Notes: a model not told the origin generated them from the sequence alone. A stretch of 64,000 nt of DNA from Aphidius gifuensis (GCF_014905175.1 NC_057789.1:22502555-22566554), one strand, 5' to 3'. Counted from the stretch's first letter, positions 1 to 11,612 are shown. A program made the numbers and translations.

Positions 1-281
1 AAAAATGGCCGAATAGATAATGTTTTTTTTTATAAGGGGCGATAGAATTTCCAAAGCCGCTTCTTTTAAGCCAAATTCGAAGTTTTTACGACAATTAGTT
101 TGAAAGTTATAAACGTTTTTTTTTTGGGGGGGATAAATCCAATACTGCGGCTGAGCCTTTCGGCTCCTAGCCTCCGTAATATTGTTTCTCAAGTGAATCA
201 TCTAATGAATAAACATAAAAAATTATATATCAGTATAGTTTTTGAATTTTATTTAAAAAACAATGAATATATTCAACTTAC

Positions 282-566
282 ATTTGCATCTGCATACTCG
301 AAGCCAAAAAGTTGGTCTTCATCTTCGACAGCCTCTTGTAATCTAAACGATAATTGCTGTTCAGCAGATTGGAGGTTTGAACTTTTTCGGTCGAAGTTAT
401 TTGTTGGACTAGTTGATCCATTCCTCGAGCTATAACGACTTCCACTCATTGAATTTCTATCTGAAATATTTGTTGGAGTAGTTAATCCATTTCTTGAGTT
501 AGAACGACTTCTACTAATTAAATTTCTATCTAAAATATTTGTTGAAAATGACAATTTTTTTTTCAT
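282..566 (-). CDS. First exon of a Ser/Arg/Asn-rich repeat protein (partial)
   Basis: The frame opens at ATG 566 and reads 95 codons to a consensus 5' splice site (AAT|GTAAGT, donor 281-276); the stop just beyond would be intronic. The peptide has two full and one partial copy of a ~23-residue repeat built on TN-I-x-DRN-x-x-S-x-SR-x-x-SRNG, followed by QQLSFRLQEAVEDEDQLFG and an acidic end. It is low-complexity and probably disordered. The other exons lie left of the window. I do not recognise a family; the strength of the call is the repeat plus the exact donor. Confidence 0.55.
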
Positions 567-879
567 TAGATAATAATAAAAGCACCGTCTAATGTAGACA
601 AGCTATTTTTTTCCAAAACCGTATCACAAGAAATGGTTAAATAATATTGATAAGTTGTGTGACACTTCCACTTTATTCATCAGCATTATTAACGATTATT
701 ACCAATTTCTGTTTTAACCGCTTTATTACATTTTTATCGATGTCAATTTTATTTTTACTTGACATTTCTAGTTGACATCTTTTTTCATACTGGCATACTT
801 TAATATATTCCAGACGAACTCTTTAGCCGCTTTTTTCGTAGCAGTCATAATATTAACTGTTGAATTATTTTTTTTTATT

Positions 880-1330
880 TTCAATCTCTTCCACAAGAAA
901 TATTCAATAGATTGACATCTCTACGTCGTTTAAAATTAAATTTAAACGAATTGACCGGTCTGAAGCTTAACACCTTTAATAGCTTGTTCAAGCTTGAATT
1001 TTTATTTATCAGTAATAATAGCTCAACATCTCTTCCACAAAGAATATTCGATGGATTGGAATCTTTGTTTTGGATTTAGAATTTAATAAACTGTCGAGTC
1101 TTAAAAATACTACTTTTAATAGCTCGTCCAAGCTTGAAACTTTATATATCAGTAATCATTATTTAACATCATTTCCACGAAATTTATTCAATGGATTGGA
1201 ATTTCTATTTTTAATGTATTCGGGATCTAACAGACTGACAAGTTTTCAGTCTAATATTTTTAATGACTTGATCAATCTTAGACTTTTCAATATTCATAAC
1301 CCCCACGGAAATATTTTTAAAAATTTTTAT
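880..1330 (+). pseudogene. Leucine-rich-repeat protein fragment, frameshifted
   Basis: Two reading frames, one ending near 1068 and one opening at about 1070, both translate to typical extracellular LRRs of the form L-P-x-x-I-F-x-x-L-x-x-L-x-x-L-x-L-x-x-N-x-L-T-x-L (for example LPQEIFNRLTSLRRLKLNLN, then FPRNLFNGLEFLF). About five repeats are visible. A frame change near 1065 separates the halves; there is no start, signal peptide or splice site, and the sequence dissolves into an A/T-rich run after 1330. The type is that of Toll-like or secreted LRR proteins. I read it as a pseudogene fragment. Confidence 0.6.
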
Positions 1331-1428
1331 AAAATTTGAGCAAACTTGTTAAGAAGTTTTTATAAAAGTTTTATGAAAATTTTATAAAAATTATATAAAA
1401 ATTTTATAAAAATTTTTGAATTTTCATC

Positions 1429-1600
1429 ACACCCCCCCCCCCCGCGTGAATTGATTTTTTTGAAAAATTAACTCGAATTTCAATTAAATAAAAAATAAAT
1501 TTTTCGTCGGGATTTGAACCCGGGTTTTTCTGGCTGAGAGGCATTTTAGCTCGAAACCAGAAATCATATGTCAGGTATCTATTAAAATTGAACTCTTTGT
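1429..1600 (-). repeat. C-tract followed by tRNA-like module (T1)
   Basis: A run of 12 C (1432-1443) precedes, on the minus strand, a sequence with a perfect B-box (GGTTCAAATCC, complement of 1510-1520) inside a T-arm-like hairpin (CCCGGG..). An A-box-like stretch lies ~60 bp upstream on the same strand. There is no full cloverleaf, so it is a tRNA-derived repeat rather than a working tRNA gene. It is the first of about a dozen such modules in the window. Confidence 0.5.
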
Positions 1601-1717
1601 TCATATTTTTATGAGAAAGAAAGATAAAATCGGGAATAAAACAGCAAAGTAAAAGAATTTAGTAAAGTCATATAATCGTATACGCATGCTAGAAGCCGTA
1701 ATATCATAAAATAGTTG

Positions 1718-1861
1718 TCACCTGACGCTACCCTTGAATGCCCAAGGATCTTGAATCAGTGGAACTTTGGTATGCTCGGTAACTATCTTATGCTTAAGCA
1801 ACGCCGTAGCCTGTTAGCTACGATGCAGGTTGCATTGAACGAAAGGGATACTTACTACCAT
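1718..1861 (-). pseudogene. LINE ORF2 N-terminal fragment (endonuclease start)
   Basis: ATG 1861 opens a frame whose residues match the start of the apurinic-type endonuclease of insect LINEs: an N-L-H-R-S segment with the expected Lys replaced by a TAG stop, ATALLKHK, then PLIQDPWAFKGSVR where related elements have ALIQEPW-x-x-x-G. It ends at a TGA after 47 codons and the rest of ORF2 is absent. Only the first substrate-binding part of the endonuclease is present; it cannot be active. Confidence 0.6.
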
Positions 1862-1872
1862 TTGATCGCCTT

Positions 1873-2776
1873 CTACCCTTCTGAATCCGCCTCCGCGATC
1901 TTGGGGCCTTCCCCGGTCTTTTTGCCCAGCACCTGGAAAGATGCCCGGCCCAGCCCGTAAAAAGGTCTCATCCCCAGCTTGTTTAGCTGTTCCATTTCAG
2001 CTCCCGGTATACCGAGAACCAGCCTTTGGCCTCCTCTCTGTTCAGTTCATATTACCCATCTGCTGGTGTGTAACTCCGAATTCTGTCTGGCAATTCTCGT
2101 CAGTATTACACCGACTTCCTTGACCAGTTTATTCGGAATATGTGTCATCACTCTGAACAATTTTCGGGAGTCTTTTTTTTTATCAATGATCAGAAGTTTA
2201 CCCCCTCCCTTCTCTATTTTCGTTCACGTTTGCACTGAGCCATTTTTTAGACTCGGTCTCCACGCAAGTCTCCCTAATTCCTCTTCGGTGAAGGTAACAG
2301 CCTTGGAATCTCGGGACAAAATCGCCAAACGCTATTTCGTCCATCCTTTCCAGGAGTTTCCCTTGCACCAAGTTGGCTTCCTCCTCCAATATGTTCGTCC
2401 GGTTTTCGTGAATAATCACGAGTTTGGGCACATCGGCAGTAACAACCGCGAATAAAAACTTGTCTCTTTTTGAGCTCTTGCTGAGCAGACTGGGAAGTAC
2501 TATTGAGTTTTAACAGGTTCCACAGTTCCCACCATAGAGGTACCCACCGACGCTGCTCTGGCCGCCTCCTTTTGGCTGAGCCACTAAGCTTTCTAGGCTT
2601 ATCCAGGGGCTCTTGGTAGAAAAGGCTTTCCTTCCGGTCGATGGTCCACATTTCTGTATCTCTTCTCCCTGGCTGACCTTGTCTACCATCTCCATCTTCT
2701 CTGGCGTCTCTTTTTGAGTTCCAGTAATCATCAGTAAGCCCTGCGGCGGGTCGTTTTTGGTATTCTCAGTTTCCAT
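1873..2776 (-). pseudogene. LINE ORF1-like protein with DUF4780-type domain, frameshifted
   Basis: From ATG 2776 the minus strand reads through at least three frames. The N-terminal ~110 codons are polar and low-complexity. The middle (from about 2431) reads KLVIIHENRTNILEEEANLV, then PRFQGCYLHRRGIRETC and a W; next come LFRVMTHIPNKLVKEVG and QNSELHTSRW; the end is QRLVLGIPGAEMEQLNKLG and a Tyr-Gly-Leu-Gly-Arg-Ala motif, stopping at TAG 1875-1873. This order of motifs (RG-x-x-x-x-x-C, QN-x-x-L-x-T-S-x-W, Y-G-L-G-R-A) is what I know as DUF4780, a domain of insect retroelement proteins. Breaks lie near 2431-2510, 2200 and 2040. ORF2 starts 11 bp downstream. Confidence 0.65.
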
Positions 2777-3065
2777 ATGAAATTTCCAGTGAAGCCGTTT
2801 TCGATACTATCTATGGTCAAGTGTCATTCAGCCCTCAGCACGGTATCCCACACTTTAGCTTCACCAAGTTATTGCAAGACAGCTTGAGCGATGGGTACGC
2901 CACTTTCCTTACGCTAGGATTACTTGTTCGTCTGATCTCTCCCCTCCGGCCTGCTCGGTATAGGAAACCTTTAAGAAGGAGCTCCTTACCTAATACGTGC
3001 CCTCCCCAGATCACCGAGATACTCAAGCCTTCTCACCGTCGTCAAGATCATGTAATCCACAGGGA

Positions 3066-3279
3066 AGGGATAAATGAATTTAATGATATAAAATAAATTT
3101 TTGATGATGAAAAATAATTTTTTATAACAATAAGTTGAAGAATATTATATTTTTTATTATAATTGAAAATCTATATGATAAATAAAAGTAAATAAATGAT
3201 AAAAATAAGAATAATAATGATCAAGGATTTAAGATAAATCCATACAGCATATACGATGTGTCGATTTAAAAATCAGAAA
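3066..3279. other. AT-rich spacer, no feature seen
   Basis: Low-complexity A/T sequence between the LINE fragment and the minus-strand gene. It would be the 3' flank of the DUF4806-like gene; no convincing polyadenylation signal can be chosen on sequence alone. Confidence 0.3.
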
Positions 3280-3528
3280 TTAGATATTTTCAATTTGTTC
3301 ATCATTATCTGTATCTTTATTACTTGTTTGACCTATATCTGGAATTACTTCAGCAATAGTTGTTGGCTCAGTTTGTTGATTTTTTTTTCTCAACCAATCT
3401 CTTGAGCTGTTGGTAGCTAAGCCAATAGCTTTCAACAGCTCTTTGTCTTTAAAATTTGGTAAATTTTTTTTCTCCCACTCTGCCAGAATTGTATCTAAAA
3501 AATTGTATCTATTCACTTGGGTCTTCAT
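3280..3528 (-). pseudogene. Possible detached C-terminal segment of the DUF4806-like gene
   Basis: An 82-codon frame (FLDTILAEWEKKNLPNFKDK, KELLKAIGLATNSSRDWLRKK, then an acidic tail) starts 24 bp past the stop of exon 5 of the neighbouring gene, in another frame. Its content (Trp-containing helix ending in WLRKK) is what one expects at the C-terminus of DUF4806-like proteins. No intron could fit in the gap, so either the gene was shortened by a frame change and this is a dead tail, or it is a separate coincidental frame. Confidence 0.35.
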
Positions 3529-3551
3529 TTGTTATTTTTATATACCTTACA

Positions 3552-6095
3552 TTAAGCTGTATATTCGTAAATGATTGATTGACCTTCAGTGCATTTCCAT
3601 AATTCAGTTTTAACAAAAACTCTCAGCTTTTCTTTCATTGCTTTATCAGCAGTAAAATTAAACAAAACTTCTTTGGTCATTACTTGTTTAAGAATCTCTT
3701 CGATACTACTCTGGACAAGTATGGTAGTGTCGATGAATTCTATCAGGCTCAAACGCTGAAATTAAAGTAATTAGTTATTTGAAGTTTGAAGTTATTTTGA
3801 AGCCAATATGAATTTAAACAGTAGTCGTTGATTAAAAAATAAACTCACAATTTTGTTATTTAGCTGTTTATCTGTACGAAGGTTTTCATCAAATAAATCA
3901 AATTTTACTATGGTGTCACAGTAGTATTTTTTTATGAGTGATGATTTTGTTGATACTTTAACAGCTGATTGTGTTGTGGTATTAATATTGTCAACTCTAG
4001 TACTCAAATTTTTTAGTTCATCTAAAATTTCATTACGAAAGATCTCGTTATCATCTTGAATCTTGTTTAGTTTATTAGGTATGGCCTGCAGTGTTTTATT
4101 CAAGTGAAGTTGACTGTCTGAAGAACTTTTTCTTGTTGGAGTTTCATTTTCATCTAAAGAAAAATATTTTATTTCAATTTAAAATAAATACCATTGTCGA
4201 CATTTATAATTTTAATAATTAAATATTTTAATAATAAATATTAAAATCAAATATTTTAAAACTTACTATTTATTGTTGACATTGTAGTTGGAGTAATTAT
4301 TTTTCGTCCACTGATATAATGAGCTAATGTGGCAATACGGCTGGGGGTTTTACTATTTAAAGGAGTAATACCTTTATTTTCATCTGTAAAATAACAAATT
4401 TTATAAACAATTATTTGATGACAAAAAAAAAAAAAACAATTACATGAATAATTTATGCATTCAAAAAAAAACAAACTGTTACGTCTTGCTATCAATATAA
4501 TAAATAAATAAATAAATAAATTAAATATTTAGTAAATTCAAGGGCATATAAAATACCGAGTAAGCAATTAAATTTTTTCGTTTTAATTTTTTAAATTATT
4601 TTTATTTATTTTAGCAAAATCAACATTTTACCTTTTTTTCTCACAATATTATATTTTTTATTTTCAATTATTTTTGCAAACCGTAGTTCAAAGTCACCTT
4701 AGCTACTCGATATTTTACATCCGTTGACGTTACAAATAATTCTTTAAGTAAAATATTAAATGCTGACTATCGTGGGACAGGTAAATTATAATTGGTAGAT
4801 GCACATACCTAAGATCATCCCTACTTTTTAATTTAATTTTTATGGGAATTATTATTTTAGAATTTAAGGAGCTTCACTCTTGTGACAACTTTTGTTTGGA
4901 CAATATCTAAATTAATTATTAAATTTAAAATTTTATAAATCAAATATAATTAAATAAATAATAAAATCAATTGAAGTTTTTCGTTTCTAATAAATAAAAT
5001 TTTAAAAGTGAATTTAAATTAAATAATCTTTATGTTTAAATTATTATTTTTCCGTTTATAAATTGACTGTTCCTAATACTATAAAAATTATTGACTGTGA
5101 CATTTCTCCGGGGTATTGTTTTCTGTGCTTCGAGTTTATTTTACCGTTTGGATTATTCGAGACTACCAACATCAACAGGCGACCATCCAGATTGACACGC
5201 TCTCAACAACAATTGTTTCGGATTATTCTCACATCAAGGTACATCTACAATCATACACATTCCCTCCTAACCCGTTACCCTGTAGGGAATAACAAAATAA
5301 GAGGATTTTATAGAAATAAGTTAAATATCAGGCTCATTAATTTGTATTATTGCTAAATTATCATTTTATTATTTTTGTTGTTTAACATTCTTTCTTTTTT
5401 TTGCTATTTCATAAATAATACAAATTAGTTAGCCTGGTACGTAACACAAACTTACTTTTTTTACGCCGTTTTGGTGTTAGCACAGACTCATCATGAGAAG
5501 ATTGATAGTCTGAACTTAATGATAAATTATCAACCTTGCGTTTTTTTGACGTGGTGATGTTGCTGTTGAATCACCATCTGTTAATACAGTATCAGAATCG
5601 TCGTTTGGTGGCTTTGGAGATTCAGTTATTGATACTGCTTTCGAGAGCAACTTATTGATATTAACGTTACGCTGTGCATGCGATATTTTTATGTATATTT
5701 CTTTTATTTTTTTAACTGTTTTTTTCGGGTCTGAGTCATCTGTCGTAAAACCGTATGTTTGATCTCTTAATTTTTCGAGACGTGTTTCAGCGACTTTGAG
5801 AGATTCTGTGAAAATAATTTTGTGATAAATAAATAATAATATACAAACATGTACATATAAGTTTAAAAATAAAAAAAAAATTTACAATATTTAATTAAAT
5901 GCACCTCCTTGAATTTCAGTTTTATATTTTCGCCAATAATCTAAAGGTGGCTGGCATAATTTGAACAATGTTTGGCATTCAGCTTGACGACGAATTGTTT
6001 CTTTTTTACTTGTACTGCTAATTTCGAAAAATGGACAAACTAATTCACCGGTATCATCAATATTTATCCAATCTTTGGGTATCGTGTCAAAACAC
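3552..6095 (-). CDS. DUF4806-like multi-exon protein, 5' exon not found
   Basis: Five minus-strand exons join in phase: 6095-5905, 5805-5456, 4383-4267, 4153-3849 and 3755-3552. Exon A (DTIPKDWINIDDTGELVCPF..) and its junction into ESLKVAETRLEKL match the N-terminal Trp-motif region of DUF4806 proteins of wasps and aphids. Exon B is lysine-rich with NLS-like KKRK and PKRRKK clusters. Exons C and D are polar, with a predicted coiled stretch (EILDELKNLSTRVDNI). Exon E holds the conserved helix block (SSIEEILKQVMTKEVLFNF..TELWKC). Splice signals: GTAAGT donors after B and C, GTGAGT after D, GTGCAT after A; acceptors end TTTCACAG, TTTTACAG, CTTTAG and TTTCAG. Exon B needs one extra A in a 7-A run (T-run 5541-5547) to stay open. 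No initiator ATG lies in exon A; a candidate upstream donor is at 6383-6378. A nuclear DNA-binding role is inference. Confidence 0.6.
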
Positions 6096-6884
6096 CTTCT
6101 TCATGGGTGAAATGAATGAGAATGAATACTTGTACTGACAATAATTAATTTTTTTTTACTTATTTATGATTAAAATAATATTCAAAATGATTTATATTTG
6201 GGCAAAAGGAATTGATTCGAGATTTATAACTGGTCTCATTATTTTTTTTTTTAGGTTAATCTAGACCAGTAGTGGTCTCAATTTTTTTCCAAAAAAAAAA
6301 AAAAAAAAATATAAAATAAGTAACTGCCATATATACTTACACAAATTATTTGATGAATTATTCATTTTATTAAACACACTCACCTGTCACTTTGGAGATC
6401 AAAATTAATTTTGTTTGTTATCACGGTGATCTTTTTGAATACCTACACCGTTAGACAGCATGGATACAAACTGACAAGCGTACGATGTCAAATCGACTTA
6501 TGCGCATGCGTTTCTCTCTCTCTCTTTTTTCTTGACAGATATAAATATAAGATGTTATTAAAAAATTTTACATGTTTTTTTGCAAATAATAATGTTATAA
6601 TTCAATAAATAAATTGATTAGTTACAATGATTTTAGATATAATTTTAAAGTACATCAGACATCTTGTACCATTTTATGACAAATTCAATCACAAGACGGT
6701 ATGATGACATTCATCAAGAATGTCATCAAGCTTTAGAAAAAGGTGTATAAAAAAAAAAGATTTACACAAAGTGATAATATACTTAAAAAAATTAGAGTGA
6801 TGTACGACTTTTTTTTTTGTTCATTTCGTATTTTTTATTTAACTCGTAGAATGATTATGATACAAATATTGTTTTTAGAAAAAT

Positions 6885-7925
6885 ATATTTACCTGACATG
6901 ATAAGACCAGTTGGTACACCGTAAATGAGATAATTCTTTTTTTTTTTTCAAGTTCTGCATGGTATTTAACAAATTATTATCTTGAAAATTATTCAGGAAC
7001 TTGTTTTTTTATTTTCACAAGATAAGATGAAAAAGTAATTTCTTGTTCTTACTAATTTTGTATGGTATTTCTCCACCTATCCAAGCATCAATTAGCAAGT
7101 TTTCCATTGTCCCTAGCCATAATAAATGCATGGAGTCTAACACAAATACTTTTATCATGTCATTAGCTGGTATTAATAACACCAATGGTGAAATGTCGTT
7201 GTGATGTAGTTTGTCATCTTGAGAACGAAAACTTCGATCACAACGTTGCTCAGCATCAACACAGTACGTTTTTCAACTCATTTTCCTAGAACAACACATC
7301 GTTCACATATCATTATGGCTCCATGATGTTTGATACATTTTATAACAGAACGTGCTGGCTTATCACGAATGAAAGATTTGATCCGTACTGTCAGTTGTTG
7401 TCCTTCACAAATAATACCATTGTGTAATAAAATATTCATTTCATTAATGAATTTTTCAATATATTTTTTAATATTTGATGGTTTTTTATTTTCACTATAG
7501 ATTGAGACAGGAAATACTTTATAAACATCATGTTTGTGGTACACCTTGCATAATATCGGCCGAAATTGTTTTGAACTTGACTTGTATAGAGATGAACCAT
7601 CAACATTGAAAAGCGATTCAATTTTTCCATTAGTATGTAAGCGTGTGTTAATTATTTTTTTGAGATGATGAGTTAGGCCAAAATACACTAATTGAGAATC
7701 ATCAAGAAATTTTTTGATATAGTAACTAGCTTTTGTTAATTTTAAAAAAGTCTTTGATGATGATAGTAATGATGGAATTAATTTTTGTCGGAGAATCTTC
7801 AACAACCCATATAGATGAATGTGAGGTATATAAGCATTCAAAGCTCAGCGTCGAAGCTCATTAGTAATATTATCTTCACTACTCTCATCACTGACATGAT
7901 TAAAGCTGGACACGGCATCGAAACC
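6885..7925 (-). pseudogene. tnp2-type transposase-like pseudogene
   Basis: The main frame (7841-7278) reads LFNVDGSSLYKSSSKQFRPI, then a FINEMNILLHNG segment, a CEGQQLTVRIKSFIRDKPAR segment and ICERCVVLGK. After one stop it continues in a neighbouring frame with SFRSQDDKLHHNDISPL and MIKVFVLDSMHLLWLGTMEN. These motifs (NVDG-x-x-L-x-KSS, F-x-x-D-x-PAR, D-x-MHL-x-x-LG-x-M) mark a large transposase-like family common in insects, usually annotated transposase/tnp2. Upstream, VSDESSEDNITNELRR is followed by TGA where the family has Trp. With two interruptions and no intact start, it is dead. A possible donor-like TCAG|GTAAAT sits near 6893. The formal family name is uncertain. Confidence 0.65.
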
Positions 7926-8504
7926 AATTTGGTATCAGTTTCGTTTCGTTTTAGTTTTTCGGGACGAAACCGGTACGACACTGACTTTTGAGTCCAAGAA
8001 ACAGAACCGATACAAAACTCAACTTTTCAGACCGAAACTTGCCGAAAGTTTCGGCGATTTCGGCTTCGGATTGATAATTTCTATTTATTTTTTTCAAATT
8101 TTATGGGTCATAAAAATATTTATGTTTTTATTGGTCTTAATGTCTTCAAAATTCAATATTTGTATACAAATATACGTATACGATAAAAAAAAACTTTAAA
8201 AAATATATTTTATTTTATATAAACATTTCTAAGATTATATTGAAATATGAAGCCGTTGCCCTCAACAAAAATAGTTTATCATGCTATGGTTCCTCAAATT
8301 TTAAAGCAAAAATAAAAACGATATTTTTTTTTATTAATTGCCCACAACTTGTTACAATTTTGTTTTTATAAATCACAAACCAGCCGGTGGTCGACAAGTT
8401 CAAACCTATTTTCGTTTTCTTAATAAATTGCTTTGTGTTTTAAATTGTAAATTTATATTTTACAATAGTGTCTGATAAGGGCAAACTAACAAAAAAAAAG
8501 ACGT

Positions 8505-11050
8505 TTGGACGGAAGTAATCCAACTAAGAGTGAGACACCAAGTATTGTATCTAAGAGCGAAAAAAGCAAAAAACATTCTATATATTCTCAGTTTTTTGAT
8601 TTTGTTGTGCGTGATAATAAAAGAGAGGCTCAATGTCTTGTATGTAAAGAGTCAAAAATAAATGAATTCGGCTCACACAAAGATGGAAGTACATCATTCA
8701 TTACGAAACACCTTTCCAGACAAAGTAGTATTATTTTTTTTTTTGTGTATTATAAAAAGTAGATCTAGACGATGATTGAAAAACAAGTAATCAAGTGTAG
8801 TATTTAACTGGTATTTTCATGATTCACTGGTATCATTGAAAATAACGAAAATATATGTATTTTAAAAATTATTGAAAATAACAAAAAAATATTTTAAAGA
8901 TTATATTAGAAAACAATTTAGAATCATATTAATCATGACTCAAATTGATTGTTATTCTTTTTTCAATACTATAATATTTTTGTTTTTATAGTGCAATGCA
9001 ATGATTATAAACAAAAATAGAATTGTTCAAAAATAAATAGCCAGTAACAAATTAGCGATACAAGTATTAAATTATTTTCTGTTATTTTTACATCTACAGT
9101 TAACAAATTTACAAAAGTAAAAATTGAAATTCTAGTATTCTGTAATTTTTTATTATCTATAGGAAAAAATAACAGACCAGGAGCTTGATGTTCTTCTTAT
9201 TAATTGGTTGTCAAAAAAATAATTACTATACAATTTTCTTGATGATGACATTATACGAAAACTTTTCCGGTCTCGGAATTCAGAAAAGAAACTGTCTCGT
9301 AGAAAAAAAACTCGAGCAATGTTTGTTGCTGAATTTAAAAATCAACAAGAAAAAATTAAAACAATTATGAAAAATAATAAATCTCAATTTTCGCTTACAA
9401 TTGATGGTTGAACAAGTTTGAATGGAAAGTCGTACTTTGGTATAACATGTCATTTTATTGATGACAACTAGAAAATAAATTCTTTCGCTTTAGATTTTCT
9501 TCTTTCTAAATGAAAGCATAAAGGTCAATACATGGCACAACTATTTTCTAATTACTTAAAAGAGTTTAAACTCCAAGACAAAGTAAAAGGAATAATACTT
9601 GAAAATGCAATCGTAAGTTCATAAGCGAATTGGTGACGTTGATGGAAGATTCTGGTTTTTATTTTGATAACCAAAATCAACATGTCTCACGTGTTAAATC
9701 TTGTAGTCCACTCAAGCCACACAGTTGCGGTCAACTTTTGACAAAGTTAGGGAAAAAAATCACACTTACTAATTTGGGGGTGGGGAATTTGAGGGCTGTA
9801 ATGAAAAGTAGCTGAAAATTTTTTTAGAGATAAAAAAAATAAAAAGGGTTGAAAATGGGTGTTTTTTGAAAATATCGCGGAAAGTAAGGGATTTTGGGAA
9901 AAATAGTTTAAATAAAAGTTGTTAAGAAAAAAATTAGCTTTAATTTAGTTGTCGGGGGTTTTCCGCGTATTTCAAAGGGTTAAGGGAACCCTTTTTAAGC
10001 GGGAGAACGCGATTGAAAATATTAATAAAAATACCTCTGGTCGATCGGGAAAAGGGAACGCGGATTCTCTTTCACCTCTCATTCGTAGCTCATCGCAGAC
10101 CCAAAATCCGAGAATTTAAAATGAAATAATAATTTAAAATAAAATAAAATATTAAAATATGTTAAAATTAAAAATTGCAATTGGGCTTTAAATAGTTCAT
10201 AAAAAATTTTGTTTATAACAATAGCATCAATTTAAATAATTTTGCTAGAAAATTCAGAAAAAATGAAAAAGTTTCATGTAAAAAAAAAAAAAAAAATTTA
10301 ATCTATTAAATCAGATTTATGAATTTTTGGGACACTTTAAACATGTATCAAAAACATTGGGAGGACAAACGTATGACACTCTACCATTGGTCATTATTGC
10401 TATCAATATGTTATTTGATAAAATTGACACACAACTGTTGACAAGTTGAATGGAAAAGTAGAGAGGTCTAACGTCGATGAAGCCTTAGTACTCGCTTTCT
10501 AGGCAGCACGTGATAAAATGTTGAGACATTATAATCTGACCAACTGGGTTTATTGTGCTGTGTTGGTTCTTGATCCACGTCACAAAGTGGAGACTTTTTC
10601 TTCCACTACATGGGGTAATAATTTAAAGAAAAAAACAATTGAAAAATTTAATACCATGTACAAAAAATACGCTAATTCTGTTGAAACTGACGTACATGAA
10701 AAAGTGAGTTCACAAGAAAAAAATAATAAAATTAAGTACCAAATTGACATTACGTCAATTTTTGAAGATACATCAACACATCGCAATTATCAAGTCGAAT
10801 TGGACGAATATTTAGCCATGAGAAGAGCTGGGAAAATCCAAGACATATTAGAGTGGTAAAAAAATTACGAAACAACCTTTCCAACATTAGTACGTATGGC
10901 AAGATATTTGTTCTCAATTATGGCTACATCAGTCTCATTAAAAAGACTATTTTCTCTTGCTGATTTAATTATGACAAAGTTGAGAGGTTCAATAAATGAG
11001 GAATCAGCAAGAATGACATTATGTTTCCATTCTTGGTATGATGTTTAGTT
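8505..11050 (+). pseudogene. hAT transposase remnant: BED finger, core and dimerisation pieces
   Basis: Three blocks line up with a BED-type hAT transposase. (1) 8505-8740: SQFFDFVVRDNKREAQCLVC, later a Thr-Ser-x-Ile-Thr-Lys-His-Leu-Ser run, a BED zinc-finger pattern. (2) 9255-9735: SQFSLTIDG, then a stop at the expected Trp, TSLNGKSYFGITCHFIDDN, and SHVLNLVVHSS, the catalytic-core start. (3) 10315-11050: AVLVLDPRHK, DILEW*KNYETTFPTLVRMA, RLFSLADLIMTKLR, the C-terminal dimerisation region. At least five stops and several frame changes are visible. Nothing here can be functional. Confidence 0.75.
9736..10310. other. Unidentified insertion inside the hAT remnant
   Basis: Between hAT block 2 and block 3 lies purine-rich sequence with many G-runs (GGGGGTGGGG, GGGAAAAGGGAACGCGG) unlike its neighbours. 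I find no terminal repeats, frame or known domain. It may be part of another repeat. Confidence 0.35.
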
Positions 11051-11612
11051 GGTGAGAAAAATATTAAAAACAAAAAATTTATAAAATAGTTTAAGTAATA
11101 AACTAATAAATAAATAAAATGATAAAATATTTGTCTTTGGCTTTTTTATAATTCAAATATTTATAATTTTTTTACAGTGATTTTAAAAAAATGAAAATTG
11201 AGAAAAAAATAGTCACCTGTAGCAGTTGTTTATTGATTACGTATTTTATTTATAGAGTTAAAATTTGTTACTAAAAAATTTTTTCCAGTGAAAAAAAAAA
11301 AAAAAAACGAAACTGACGAAAATGAAACGGAACGGCACTGACAATTTTACCGAAGCTCACCCAGAACTGGAACCGAAACGAAACAAGGCTCGACGGAACC
11401 GGAGCTGAACCGGGACGGAACCAGCAATTTTTAAGTTTAGACGAAACCGGTACAGAACTGCTAGTTTTCAGTTTTCACTACGATGATAGTTTTCACTACG
11501 AAATAATAAGTATATGTATAACAGTAAATTTTAAAATTAAAATATAAATATAAACGACAAAAAATTGACAGCACCAGCAATGCTAGTTGGAATAAACCTA
11601 ACCTTAGATAAA

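Larger units (their letters stand above)
1718..3065 (-). mobile_element. Truncated non-LTR retrotransposon (DUF4780-like ORF1 + start of ORF2)
   Basis: This block is visibly richer in G+C than the DNA either side, and its minus strand carries a broken ORF1 followed by the N-terminal start of an endonuclease-type ORF2. The order (ORF1, short gap, ORF2 beginning with QCNLHRS..ATALLKHK..IQDPW) is that of insect LINEs. The ORF2 end is missing: the match stops at about 1718 in AT-rich DNA. From 2777 to 3065 the minus strand holds more GC-rich sequence, probably 5' UTR, where I recognise no domain. Sharp composition edges suggest a relatively late arrival compared with its surroundings. Confidence 0.65.
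7905..11480 (+). mobile_element. Degenerate hAT transposon with GAAAC/ACCGG-word ends
   Basis: Both flanks are dense in the same short words (CGAAACCGGTACG, GAAACGGAACGG, GTTTCGG, in both orientations) at 7915-8075 and 11300-11475, enclosing hAT transposase pieces. hAT transposases bind short subterminal repeats, so the words are plausible old binding sites. I could not fix the terminal repeats or an 8-bp duplication. An unrelated block of about 570 bp (near 9736-10310) interrupts the coding part. Confidence 0.6.

Noticed and set aside
1715..2455. Plus-strand frames in the GC-rich island
   Set aside because: The minus strand explains the block with DUF4780-like and endonuclease motifs in the expected order.
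5063..5356. A 97-codon plus-strand frame in the intron of the DUF4806-like gene
   Set aside because: No start context, domain or splice support; sits in an intron of a better-supported gene.
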